DNA from: WACF01 sp040880205
GTDB taxonomy: Bacteria > Pseudomonadota > Gammaproteobacteria > Pseudomonadales > Cellvibrionaceae
NCBI GenBank assembly: GCA_040880205.1
Contig: JBBDIU010000133.1
Span: 1 to 13,809 of the forward strand
Reading direction: 5' to 3'
Length of the DNA: 13,809 nucleotides
Position numbers and translations under genes: made by a program. Under the pieces are notes generated by a model. That model did no database searches, was not told where the DNA came from, and saw only the letters and a list, made by a program, of their open reading frames with translations. This document shows positions 1 to 8,961 of the stretch, one piece after another; the stretch's first letter is position 1; each line of letters opens with the position of its first letter.

Positions 1-14
1 CGAAGCTCGCCAAG

Positions 15-28
15 GGCCATGGATGGCC
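15..28. repeat. Palindromic intergenic repeat element (GGCCAT-GG-ATGGCC)
   Basis: A perfect 6-bp inverted repeat, GGCCAT and ATGGCC, lies around a GG centre. It is followed by a stretch (about 30-56) that reads like the tail of an interspersed repeat. Similar CATGGATG-centred palindromes are, as I recall, frequent between genes in gammaproteobacteria. No reading frame here is convincing: the three + frames stop at about 31, 60 and 110. The rest of 1-263 shows no gene. Whether this is a genome-wide repeat cannot be settled from one copy. Confidence 0.4.
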
Positions 29-182
29 TAAATGCAGGAGCAATTTCCGGCGAAATCTGAACGCTTCAGGTCACGCAGAGACGTATTGGTATTATTCAGA
101 GGCTCCCTAAATGAGTAACGGTTCACGATTGCCACCTTGCGCGGAACGCTTTGAGGTGAGTGCGGGTCGAACTCATGGACGG

Positions 183-213
183 TTACACTTAATGGTGAGC
201 AATTACATTTAAT
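183..213. repeat. Pair of 11-bp direct repeats upstream of the sulfotransferase
   Basis: TTACACTTAAT (183-193) and TTACATTTAAT (203-213) match at 10 of 11 positions. Their starts are exactly 20 bp apart, about two helical turns. They end 50 bp before the start codon of the sulfotransferase gene. The spacing and AT-richness would suit a tandem operator or activator site, but no known regulator is recognised and chance is possible. Confidence 0.35.
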
Positions 214-263
214 TAGGGGTAGCGTCTGAGCAGTTATCTGTAGTCACATCGGGTGGGACCCTA

Positions 264-1055
264 ATGTCGATCTTGACCAAGGCAAGGAAGCTGTCGCTAA
301 TCGCGTCAAATCCCCATATTGTTACTTGCACAACCAAGTATCTTTTCATTCTCAGCCATATGCGAAGTCGCTCCTCGGTGATTGCTCACGTGCTCGGCAG
401 TAATCCGGGTATTTGCGGTTATAGCGAATTACACAGTGCCTACATTGATCGTCTGGACCTGCTCGACATGCGGGCCCAGTTGTACCAGGATGCCCGGTGC
501 AGACTCAGCAACAAATACCTTCTGGATAAACTCCTGCACAACCATTGCGTAATTTCCGATGAAGTTCTTGCCATGGCGCAGCCGAAAATAGTGTTTCTGC
601 TCCGGGAGCCGGATAGTACCATCAAAAGCATCATGAACATGGGCTACCGCACGGGCGAAGCTTGGTACAAGGACCCGTTCAAAGTGTTGCAGTACTATTG
701 TTCCCGGCTGGCGACCTTGGAAAAGTACGCGCGCCGGGTAGGAGATGGCTATTTTTATCTGAATGCCGACGATCTCGTTAATCACACAGATGCCGTGTTG
801 CACCGCCTGTCTCGCTGGTTGGATCTCGATGTGCCACTCGACAGGCATTACACCAATTTCCCCAATACGGGAAAACGCCACTACGGCGATTCGTCGGACA
901 ATATCAAAGCTGGAGTCATCAAAAAAACCGAAGCCCATGTAGACGTCAAAGTGCCCGCCCATGTATTACAAATGGCGGAGACGGCCTATTATCGTTGCCG
1001 GAAACAGCTAATCCTCGGAAGCAGACTGGGAGGGTGGACAAAGCGCACTGCATAG
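264..1055 (+). CDS. PAPS-dependent sulfotransferase family protein
   Basis: The 263-aa product looks like a P-loop sulfotransferase, which moves a sulfuryl group from PAPS to a hydroxyl or amino group of a small molecule or glycan. The N-terminal part has the phosphosulfate-binding loop (residues about 28-40, hydrophobic strand then SHMRSRSS), followed by SNPGICGYSELH (46-57), a typical motif after that loop. A second block at 107-126 (KIVFLLREPDSTIKSIMNMG) matches the 3'-phosphate-binding strand-loop-helix with Arg114 and Ser118. A later FYLNADDLV strand (164-172) also fits the fold. There is no signal peptide, so it is predicted cytoplasmic. The ATG at 264 is the only start keeping the whole P-loop; an in-frame stop lies at 210-212, and a weak GGTGG precedes the start. 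The acceptor substrate cannot be told, and no sulfate-activation genes are nearby. Confidence 0.8.
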   Translation: MSILTKARKLSLIASNPHIVTCTTKYLFILSHMRSRSSVIAHVLGSNPGICGYSELHSAYIDRLDLLDMRAQLYQDARCRLSNKYLLDKLLHNHCVISDEVLAMAQPKIVFLLREPDSTIKSIMNMGYRTGEAWYKDPFKVLQYYCSRLATLEKYARRVGDGYFYLNADDLVNHTDAVLHRLSRWLDLDVPLDRHYTNFPNTGKRHYGDSSDNIKAGVIKKTEAHVDVKVPAHVLQMAETAYYRCRKQLILGSRLGGWTKRTA

Positions 1056-1114
1056 GCCAGCAAGCTCTGCTACTATATCCGCCGTGGCAGAGAACAGCGA
1101 CCGGAGATAATAAA

Positions 1115-2443
1115 ATGAAACCCAACTTTCCGCTTACCAGCTTCGCACTTCGCAGAACCAGTCTATTCCTCGTCCTACTCAGTACTGTTGTGTTGGGGTC
1201 GTGCGGTTCCCCCGATGTGGCGGATTGGCCGGTGCCGCCCGCGGCTGGTGGCGCACAGGACGCCGGATTCTCGGAGCAAGGCATTGCCGAACTGGACGCC
1301 GCCATGGAAAAGGTCGTCGCGGACCAGGACGTAGCCGGCATGGTCTGGTTGCTGGTACGCGATGGCAAGGTGGCCACTTATGAAGCGCGCGGTTACGCGG
1401 CGCTCAACCGCCAGGTTCCCATGGAGCGTGATACGTTGTTTCGCATCTACTCCATGACCAAGCCGGTTACCGGTGTGGCGATGATGATTCTCCATGAGGA
1501 AGGCCGGTGGGATTTCGACGATCCAATTAGCCGGCACATCCCTGAATTTGCCGATCTCCAAGTCATTTCAGAAGATGGTGAAGGTGTAGTGCCGCTGGAA
1601 CGCCAGCCCACCATGCGGGAGCTGCTGAACCATACCGCCGGATTTGGTTACGGTTTGGCAGGCAGCGACCCGGTGAATACCGCATTCCGCGATAGGGAAG
1701 TGCTCAACTCCAGCGACTTGGATGAACTGATTGCCAAGGTCAAGGACATTCCTTTGTTGTCGCAGCCGGGCGAGCAGTGGTACTACTCCATCGCCGTGGA
1801 CATCCAAGGCTATGTTGTGCAACAGCTGTCCGGCCAACCTTTCGGCGAATTTTTGCAGGAACGGATATTCCAGCCCTTGGGCATGAACGACACAGCTTTT
1901 TATGTGCGGCCGGAAGCCCGCGAACGCTTCGCCGAAGTGCATAATTGGGATGCCGACCATGGCAAACTGGTGCAGCGCCCCCACCGCAGCGACCGGCCCA
2001 GTTATCTCGATCCTGAGCGACTGGAATCTGGTGGCGGAGGTCTCGTATCATCCACTGGTGACTACGCGCGCTTCCTGCAAATGCTGGTCAACGGCGGTGA
2101 GTTTCAGGGCAAACGCATTCTCTCGTCCGAATCCGTCGACATCATGCGCACCAACAGTTTGCCCGAGGGAATGAACCTGCGCGGTTCCAGCACAAGGCCC
2201 GGCCAGGCGGGTCGCGGATTCGGCGTGGATTTTGCCGTTATTACCGACCCCGAAGCCGCTGAAACACCGCAAGGGCAAGGCACCTACTACTGGGCCGGCG
2301 CGGCCGGTACCTGGTTCTGGATCGACCCCACCGAAGACATGTTCTGGGTTGGCATGATTCAGGCCCAAGGCGCGCGTCGACCCGACGCGGCGAACATGCG
2401 GAGTATTGCGCAGGATCTTATTTATGAGGCTCTGGGGCATTGA
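1115..2443 (+). CDS. Serine hydrolase lipoprotein, beta-lactamase/class C-like family
   Basis: A 442-aa serine hydrolase of the beta-lactamase/EstB-type esterase superfamily. The start is the ATG at 1115: a GGAG at 1103-1106 sits 8 nt before it, and the first residues form a lipoprotein signal (FLVLLSTVVLGSC, lipobox Cys30). An in-frame start at 995 would overlap the sulfotransferase and bury the signal. The catalytic SxxK is SMTK (Ser113, Lys116), the Tyr motif is YYSI (Tyr224 as likely base), an HTAG loop lies at 173-176, and the third motif is probably WAGAAGT (393-399) before a FWIDP strand. It is likely anchored to a membrane and acts in the periplasm on an ester, amide or peptide. True beta-lactam hydrolysis is not implied, since the family includes esterases and peptidases. 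It follows the sulfotransferase by 59 bp, so co-transcription is possible. Confidence 0.88.
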   Translation: MKPNFPLTSFALRRTSLFLVLLSTVVLGSCGSPDVADWPVPPAAGGAQDAGFSEQGIAELDAAMEKVVADQDVAGMVWLLVRDGKVATYEARGYAALNRQVPMERDTLFRIYSMTKPVTGVAMMILHEEGRWDFDDPISRHIPEFADLQVISEDGEGVVPLERQPTMRELLNHTAGFGYGLAGSDPVNTAFRDREVLNSSDLDELIAKVKDIPLLSQPGEQWYYSIAVDIQGYVVQQLSGQPFGEFLQERIFQPLGMNDTAFYVRPEARERFAEVHNWDADHGKLVQRPHRSDRPSYLDPERLESGGGGLVSSTGDYARFLQMLVNGGEFQGKRILSSESVDIMRTNSLPEGMNLRGSSTRPGQAGRGFGVDFAVITDPEAAETPQGQGTYYWAGAAGTWFWIDPTEDMFWVGMIQAQGARRPDAANMRSIAQDLIYEALGH

Positions 2444-2478
2444 TGTGATTCCTGTACCATATGGCCCGCTCAAAAGTT

Positions 2479-2503
2479 GCTATCGAGGCCTTGCCTAGAT
2501 AGC
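2479..2503 (+). terminator. Possible hairpin after the serine hydrolase gene
   Basis: GCTATC (2479-2484) pairs with GATAGC (2498-2503), and an inner AGG can pair with CCT after one mismatch. It lies 36 bp after the serine hydrolase stop and before hicB. No T-run follows, so it is not a standard intrinsic terminator. It may be a factor-dependent end, an mRNA-protecting hairpin or chance. Confidence 0.25.
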
Positions 2504-2551
2504 AGAGTCAATGGTTCAATTAATTAAGTCCCAGCGTAAATAGGTACGGCT

Positions 2552-2755
2552 ATGCAAATTCAAGTGGTGTTAGAACCCTCCGAGGAAGGTGGCTATACGG
2601 TGTATGCCCCATCCTTGCCGGGGTGTATCAGTGAAGGTGATACGAAAGACGAAGCACTAAATAACATCAAAGAGGCAATTGACCTTTACCTGGAACCGGT
2701 TGAGGACGATGGTACATTTTCGACCGGCGCCGAAGTGGTAGACATAGCCGTATGA
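2552..2755 (+). CDS. hicB: HicB-family antitoxin (short form)
   Basis: This 67-aa protein has the HicB/UPF0150 core: an N-terminal strand (QIQVVLEPSEEGGYTVYAPS), the LPGCISEGDTKDEALNNIKEAI block (23-44) and an acidic tail. HicB binds HicA and blocks its mRNA-cleaving activity; many HicB proteins also repress their own operon. This is the short version without the C-terminal helix-turn-helix or ribbon-helix-helix domain of longer HicBs, so any autorepression would need another route. An AGGT at 2542-2545 sits 6 nt before the ATG. The stop overlaps the ATG of the downstream hicA remnant in an ATGA, the usual sign of a translationally coupled TA pair. Because its toxin is broken, this antitoxin is probably an orphan here unless it acts on another HicA. 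Confidence 0.87.
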   Translation: MQIQVVLEPSEEGGYTVYAPSLPGCISEGDTKDEALNNIKEAIDLYLEPVEDDGTFSTGAEVVDIAV

Positions 2756-2969
2756 GTGGCAAAGTTCCCAGCCTCAACTTCGACAAGGTTTTAAGTGCGT
2801 TGAGGCGTGATGGCTGGGTGAGGGTAGCCACATAAGGCTGCAGAAACATACGCGGCACGAAACTCTAAAAATTACTGTGCCCGCGCACAAACCGATCAAA
2901 AGATCGACGTTGTCGCATATCCTAAAGCAAGCGCACCTAAGTCTGGACGAGTTTAGCCAGCTTCTTTAA
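2752..2969 (+). pseudogene. hicA: hicA toxin, frameshifted remnant
   Basis: From the ATG in the ATGA overlap with hicB the frame reads MSGKVPSLNFDKVLSALRR then DGWVRV, a typical HicA N-terminus, and then hits TAA at 2833-2835. The rest of HicA resumes in another frame at AGC 2826: SHIRLQKHTRHETLKITVPA, then HKPIKRSTLSHILKQAHLSL and DEFSQLL, ending at TAA 2967-2969. HicA is a small mRNA interferase with a double-stranded-RNA-binding-like fold and a catalytic His in a GSH motif. Here the Ser-His survives but the preceding Gly and about three residues are gone. Joining the frames requires a loss of 1 mod 3 bases; about 13 nt, removing the R-Q-x-G-like segment, fits the family spacing best. The two halves sum to about 72 residues, near full length, so the event looks recent. 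No active toxin is expected. Confidence 0.87.
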
Positions 2970-2993
2970 TCCGACGCCCGAGGCGCAGCGTAG

Positions 2994-3056
2994 CACGGGT
3001 TCTCCGCCAATTCTGGATGCGCAAGCTCCCTGCCTTTTGTGCCTGCTAAACCCGTG
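2994..3056. repeat. Spaced 8-bp inverted repeat between hicA remnant and fumC
   Basis: CACGGGTT (2994-3001) and AACCCGTG (3049-3056) are exact reverse complements 47 bp apart, filling most of the 97-bp gap between the convergent hicA remnant and fumC. It could form a long-looped hairpin in either transcript, or be the ends of a small non-autonomous repeat. No T-run follows on either strand, so a bidirectional terminator is only a guess. Confidence 0.25.
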
Positions 3057-3066
3057 GCGGGCATAA

Positions 3067-4455
3067 TCATTCTGGTTTTAGCATTCGCCGCGGATCAATA
3101 TGCTTGTCGAATTCCTCGGAACTGAGTAGCTTGAGTTCCGCTACCGCCTGCTTCAAAGTCAGGTTTTTTTCGTGGGCCAGTTTTGCCGCCGTCGCTGCAT
3201 TGTCGTAGCCAATGTGAGGCGTCAGCGCGGTGACCAGCATCAAAGTACTTTCGAGGTAGTGCTTTAGTTGATCTTCGTTGGCCTGAATACCGACGACACA
3301 ATGGTCGGTAAAACTGCGGGTCGCATCGCTGAGCAAAGTGATCGATTGCAGAACGTTATAAATAATAACGGGCTTAAAAACGTTCAGCTGAAACTGCCCC
3401 TGGCTGTTGGCAATGGCTACCGTCGTATCGTTACCCATAACCTGGGCAGCTACCATAGTCAGCGCTTCAATCTGAGTGGGGTTGACCTTGCCGGGCATAA
3501 TTGAACTGCCGGGTTCGTTACTGGGCAATTGGATTTCATTGAGACCACAACGCGGGCCGCTAGCCATCAAGCGCAGATCGTTGCCGATCTTGAACAATTC
3601 GGTAGCCAGTAGCTTGAGTTGGCCGTGCAATTCCGCCAACGCGCCGTGGGACACGAGAGCAGCAAACTTGTTCGTGGCGCTGGTGAAAGGCAGGCCGGTT
3701 TGCTCGGCGATTCTGTCCGTAACGGTTGCCGCCCACTTGGGATGGGTATTGAGCCCGGTCCCCACCGCGCTGCCGCCGATGGCCAGGGCGTACACGCCGG
3801 TTAGACTTTCCTTAATTTTATTCCGTGCAAATGTTAGCTGTTCGACATAGGCGCCAAACTCCTGGCCCAAAGTCACCGGCGTTGCATCCATCATGTGAGT
3901 GCGGCCCGATTTAACCAGTTCCTTGAACGCCTTTGCTTTTTCCTCCAGGGCATTAACGAGGTGGTCCAGCGCCGGCATTAGCCGTTCGTTCACCGCAATT
4001 GCGCTGGTCACATGCATGGCCGTGGGAAATGTATCGTTGGAGGACTGGGACAGGTTGACGTGATCGTTGGGATGCACCGGCGAGTTGCTGCCGCGCGCGC
4101 TACCGGCCAGTTCGTTGGCGCGGTTGGCGATAACCTCGTTCAGGTTCATATTGGTTTGGGTGCCGCTGCCGGTTTGCCATACCACCAGGGGGAATTGCCC
4201 GTCGTGGCGGCCGGCTATGATTTCATCGCAGGCGGTTTCGATGAAATCGCAGCGCTCCTGATCAAGTTTTCCCAACTGGCGATTGGTCAGCGCCGCGGCC
4301 TTTTTAATCTGGGCGTAGGCGCGAATAAAGTCTGGTCCCAATTGCTGCCCGCCGATGTTAAAGTTTTGCAGGGAGCGCTGGGTTTGCGCCCCCCACAATG
4401 CGTCGGCCGGAACTTCAACCGCGCCCAGTGAATCCCGTTCGGTTCGCGACTTCAT
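3067..4455 (-). CDS. fumC: Class II fumarate hydratase (fumarase C)
   Basis: A 462-aa enzyme interconverting fumarate and L-malate in the TCA cycle, cytoplasmic, normally a homotetramer and free of iron. The class II fumarase/aspartase signature GSSIMPGKVNPTQ is at 316-328 with the catalytic-loop Ser318. The catalytic His is His187 in RTHMMDATPVTLGQE, and the substrate-binding TGSGTQTNMN block lies at 95-104 with the HPNDHVNLSQSSND block at 128-141. Numbering and length match E. coli FumC closely. The start at 4455 has a GAGG Shine-Dalgarno 7 nt upstream. It lies 23 nt after the acnA stop on the same strand, so the two are very likely one transcript giving consecutive parts of the TCA cycle. 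Confidence 0.97.
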   Translation of the reverse strand: MKSRTERDSLGAVEVPADALWGAQTQRSLQNFNIGGQQLGPDFIRAYAQIKKAAALTNRQLGKLDQERCDFIETACDEIIAGRHDGQFPLVVWQTGSGTQTNMNLNEVIANRANELAGSARGSNSPVHPNDHVNLSQSSNDTFPTAMHVTSAIAVNERLMPALDHLVNALEEKAKAFKELVKSGRTHMMDATPVTLGQEFGAYVEQLTFARNKIKESLTGVYALAIGGSAVGTGLNTHPKWAATVTDRIAEQTGLPFTSATNKFAALVSHGALAELHGQLKLLATELFKIGNDLRLMASGPRCGLNEIQLPSNEPGSSIMPGKVNPTQIEALTMVAAQVMGNDTTVAIANSQGQFQLNVFKPVIIYNVLQSITLLSDATRSFTDHCVVGIQANEDQLKHYLESTLMLVTALTPHIGYDNAATAAKLAHEKNLTLKQAVAELKLLSSEEFDKHIDPRRMLKPE

Positions 4456-4478
4456 TCGACAACCTCGCTTTGTCTTTT

Positions 4479-7154
<2,676 letters not shown>

Positions 7155-7215
7155 ACGTCCCAATCTCCCAAGTTTGCGATCAAGGCCTGTGTTCAAGACA
7201 GCGCAGTTGACGATG

Positions 7216-7244
7216 ATTGTGAAGCAAATGCGGGGGCTTAACAA
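7216..7244 (-). promoter_or_regulatory. Predicted sigma-70 promoter for acnA-fumC
   Basis: On the - strand, TTGTTA (7244-7239) and CACAAT (7221-7216) are 17 bp apart, each matching 4 of 6 consensus positions. The predicted start near 7209 gives a leader of about 55 nt to the acnA ATG. It lies in the 123-bp gap after azurin, so acnA need not depend on azurin transcription. This is by-eye matching only. Confidence 0.3.
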
Positions 7245-7277
7245 CGCGGATTGCGGCACCAGTGGGCACCATCGGGC

Positions 7278-7736
7278 TCACTCCAGCAACAGCGTGCCCT
7301 GCATTACCGCCGAGTGCCCGGGGAAGGAACAGAAAAAAGTGTAATTGGTGCCTGCCTCCAATACGCCCACGGGAAATGTTACCGAAGTCATTTCGCCACC
7401 GCCGATTATTGCGGTGGCGGCAATGACGCGCTCGTCGTCCGGCATTAGGTAGTTGTTATCCAAGCCCGCGGTGATGCCATCACTGGCGATTCCCTGAACA
7501 TCTTCAGCCTGGCTCAATACCCAGTTATGGCCCATGACGTTCTTCGCCAGTTTTCCGGAATGGGTGAGGTTCACGGTGAATTCCTGGCAGTCGCTATTTA
7601 CCGTAATGGCGTCGGTGTCGTATTGCAGGACGTCGTTACTGTCGACCGTTACCGAGCATTCCTGCCCTAGCACGCTACCGGCAAAGGCAGTGAGGGAAAG
7701 TGCCGCGGTGAGTACGAATAATCGTTGCATTCTCAT
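7278..7736 (-). CDS. azu: Azurin (periplasmic type 1 blue copper protein)
   Basis: A 152-aa cupredoxin of the azurin family, a periplasmic one-electron carrier, in other bacteria serving nitrite reductase or cytochrome peroxidase. The copper ligands are all present: His70 in KNVMGHNWVLS, then Cys136, His141 and Met145 with the exact C-x4-H-x3-M spacing in CSFPGHSAVM. Cys27 and Cys50 match the conserved disulfide. Residues 1-24 are a Sec signal peptide; cleavage near GSVLG leaves about 128 residues, the usual mature azurin length. The ATG at 7736 is fixed by a perfect AAGGAGGT 5 nt upstream; the frame is open to 7811 but that extension would hide the signal peptide. It lies upstream of acnA on the same strand and divergent from the DUF488 gene. 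No partner oxidase or reductase is visible here. Confidence 0.96.
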   Translation of the reverse strand: MRMQRLFVLTAALSLTAFAGSVLGQECSVTVDSNDVLQYDTDAITVNSDCQEFTVNLTHSGKLAKNVMGHNWVLSQAEDVQGIASDGITAGLDNNYLMPDDERVIAATAIIGGGEMTSVTFPVGVLEAGTNYTFFCSFPGHSAVMQGTLLLE

Positions 7737-7741
7737 GGTTG

Positions 7742-7749
7742 ACCTCCTT
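7742..7749 (-). promoter_or_regulatory. Full-consensus Shine-Dalgarno of azurin
   Basis: The - strand reads AAGGAGGT, complementary to the 16S rRNA 3' end over 8 bases, 5 nt before the ATG at 7736. It decides this start over upstream codons in the open frame and over the second Met two codons later. It is the strongest ribosome-binding site in the window, suggesting high azurin translation. Confidence 0.8.
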
Positions 7750-7806
7750 GATGGTGAATAGGATAAACGGCTCTTTGGCCGGGCGCAGGCCGGATAGTTT
7801 CCGCGT

Positions 7807-7823
7807 GTCACCTGCGGTCACCT
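7807..7823. repeat. Tandem GTCACCT repeats, 10-bp period, in the azu/DUF488 divergent region
   Basis: Two exact GTCACCT copies (7807-7813 and 7817-7823) are spaced one helical turn apart, between the divergent azurin and DUF488 genes. On the azurin strand this is AGGTGAC-CGC-AGGTGAC. Same-face direct repeats are a common operator layout, but the regulator is unknown and chance cannot be excluded. Confidence 0.3.
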
Positions 7824-7864
7824 TAGGGCTTCCATCGCGTGAGTACAGGCTTTATTGTGCGGTG

Positions 7865-8278
7865 ATGACCTACGACATCCGCCTTAAGCGCGTTTATCTG
7901 CCAGCCGAGGAATCGGACGGAGCGCGCGTACTGGTGGATCGGTTGTGGCCGCGAGGTAAACGCAAGGAGGATCTGGAATGTGATGCCTGGCTCCAGGACG
8001 CGGCCCCTTCAGCGGCCTTGCGTCGTGCGTGGCACCGGGATGCTATCGACGCGGATGCTTTTGTCCGTGACTACACCAATGAATTGAAAGCCCGCGCTGA
8101 ATGCTTGCTCCCATTGATGCGCCATGCCCGCCGAGGTGCGGTTACCCTGTTAACGGCTACTCGTGATCCCGAACATTCACATCTGCCGACCCTGTGCCGC
8201 GTCCTGCTGGCGGAGCTGGATCGGGAAGACCGCGAGGACGGCAGCGGTCCGAGTTCACCGGTTTGCTACGACCGTTAA
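7865..8278 (+). CDS. DUF488 family protein
   Basis: A 137-aa small cytoplasmic protein of the DUF488 family, whose biochemical function is not established. The hallmark blocks are present: IRLKRVYLPAEESDGARVLVD (5-25) leading into RLWPRG (26-31), the APSAALRRAWHRD segment (47-59), F-x-x-x-Y-x-x-E-L (66-73), and TLLTATRDPEHSHLPTL (94-110), the usual TLL-x-x-x-D-x-x-x-N/H motif. The ATG at 7865 begins exactly at the conserved N-terminus; the frame is open from 7739 but that part would overlap the azurin start. A GTG directly before it (7862) is also possible. The Shine-Dalgarno is weak. It is divergent from azurin and 141 bp ahead of the DUF2750-like gene; no functional link is evident. Confidence 0.85.
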   Translation: MTYDIRLKRVYLPAEESDGARVLVDRLWPRGKRKEDLECDAWLQDAAPSAALRRAWHRDAIDADAFVRDYTNELKARAECLLPLMRHARRGAVTLLTATRDPEHSHLPTLCRVLLAELDREDREDGSGPSSPVCYDR

Positions 8279-8353
8279 AAGCGGGTTGTTGAGTCCGTCG
8301 ATGGTCGTCATGGCGAGGTTCAGAGTCGACGTCGGGAACGGTGCGTGATAGTG

Positions 8354-8382
8354 CTGGAAGCGAGGGGCAAACAGCTTATAAT
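8354..8382 (+). promoter_or_regulatory. Predicted promoter for the DUF2750-like gene
   Basis: A perfect TATAAT -10 box at 8377-8382 is preceded at 17 bp by CTGGAA (8354-8359), a poor -35 (3 of 6). The predicted start near 8389 gives a leader of about 31 nt before the ATG at 8420. The strong -10 suggests the small acidic gene is expressed apart from DUF488. There is no experimental support. Confidence 0.4.
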
Positions 8383-8419
8383 CGCGAAAATCGTGTTAAT
8401 GCACACTGGCGGATGATCC

Positions 8420-8785
8420 ATGGAAACACTGGGCGACGACTTCGAGGAAAATTATTCCCGCTTTATTGCCGAGGCAATGGATTGTGGTTGTATCTGGGGC
8501 TTGGAAGGTCTGGAAGGCTGGGCTCTTTGTCCGTCGGAGAAATACGACAACACAGAAGTCATGCCTTTCTGGTCACAGCCGGAATTCGCGGAGCAACATT
8601 GCCGTGATGAATGGCAGAACTATAAAGTCATTCCGGTTTCACTGGAGGAGTTTTTGGAAGCTTGGTTGCCGGGTATGCACGAGGATGTGTATTTGGTCGG
8701 AGTCAACTGGAATGCGGAACTGGAGGGGCTGGAACTTGAGCCGCTGGATTTACTGAAAGACATTGAGGAGGAACTGTCGGACTGA
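8420..8785 (+). CDS. DUF2750-like small acidic protein
   Basis: A 121-aa, strongly acidic, cytoplasmic protein with no signal or membrane segment. The layout matches the DUF2750 pattern: an N-terminal helix ENYSRFIAEAMDCG, then IWGLEGLEGWALCPS (25-39), then MPFWSQPEFAEQHCRDEW (48-65), VIPVSLEEFLEAWLPGM (70-86), VYLVGVNWNAELEGLELEP (90-108) and an acidic end. The function of that family is unknown to me. The family call is by recognition of these blocks, not a search. The start has only a weak GGATGA upstream, but no alternative ATG fits. It converges with the secreted thioredoxin-like gene. The 163 bp between them hold heptamer repeats and a weak 5-bp hairpin (8914-8930) but no clear terminator. 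Confidence 0.72.
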   Translation: METLGDDFEENYSRFIAEAMDCGCIWGLEGLEGWALCPSEKYDNTEVMPFWSQPEFAEQHCRDEWQNYKVIPVSLEEFLEAWLPGMHEDVYLVGVNWNAELEGLELEPLDLLKDIEEELSD

Positions 8786-8864
8786 TTGCGTTGATCGGCG
8801 GGACCCGTTCCGTTTAGTTCTTCTCGGCCCAGTGCTCTTTTATTCTTCAGCGCAAGACGGTTTT

Positions 8865-8961
8865 ATTCACCATTCACCTGTTAGTACCCGCTCAGTCGTG
8901 CAAAGCTCGCATCGTGCCTATGCCCGGCACAATTTCACCATTCACCATTCACCGTTCCCCG
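8865..8961. repeat. Degenerate heptamer tandem repeats (CACCATT type)
   Basis: The core reads TTCACCA, TTCACCA, TTCACCG, TTCCCCG in perfect 7-bp register at 8934-8961. A second two-unit piece, ATTCACCATTCACC, lies at 8865-8878. On the - strand the units read GGTGAAT. The core overlaps the last four sense codons and the TGA stop (8949-8951) of the thioredoxin-like gene, so the repeat supplies its stop codon. The same family, sharing the exact unit CCCCGCT when rephased, occurs at 11798-11853. Confidence 0.65.

Noticed and set aside
429..962. 177-codon open frame antisense to the sulfotransferase
   Set aside because: The + strand product has clear sulfotransferase motifs; the antisense frame has none.
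995..1114. 40-codon N-terminal extension of the serine hydrolase
   Set aside because: It would overlap the sulfotransferase and bury the lipoprotein signal; the ATG at 1115 has a good Shine-Dalgarno and starts the signal peptide.
2820..2835. Programmed frameshift in hicA
   Set aside because: There is no slippery heptamer, and a simple -1 shift would leave the product about four residues short exactly at the catalytic loop; a deletion explains it better.
7155..7259. 35-codon N-terminal extension of acnA
   Set aside because: It is absent from the usual AcnA N-terminus and reads through the predicted promoter; the ATG at 7154 has a Shine-Dalgarno.
7737..7864. Extensions of azurin (to 7811) and DUF488 (from 7739) into each other
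   Set aside because: They are mutually overlapping and lack family character. The perfect azurin Shine-Dalgarno and the DUF488 conserved start place both starts outside this stretch.
8914..8930. GTGCC-N7-GGCAC hairpin as terminator between the convergent genes
   Set aside because: The stem is only 5 bp with a 7-nt loop, and no T-run follows on either strand.
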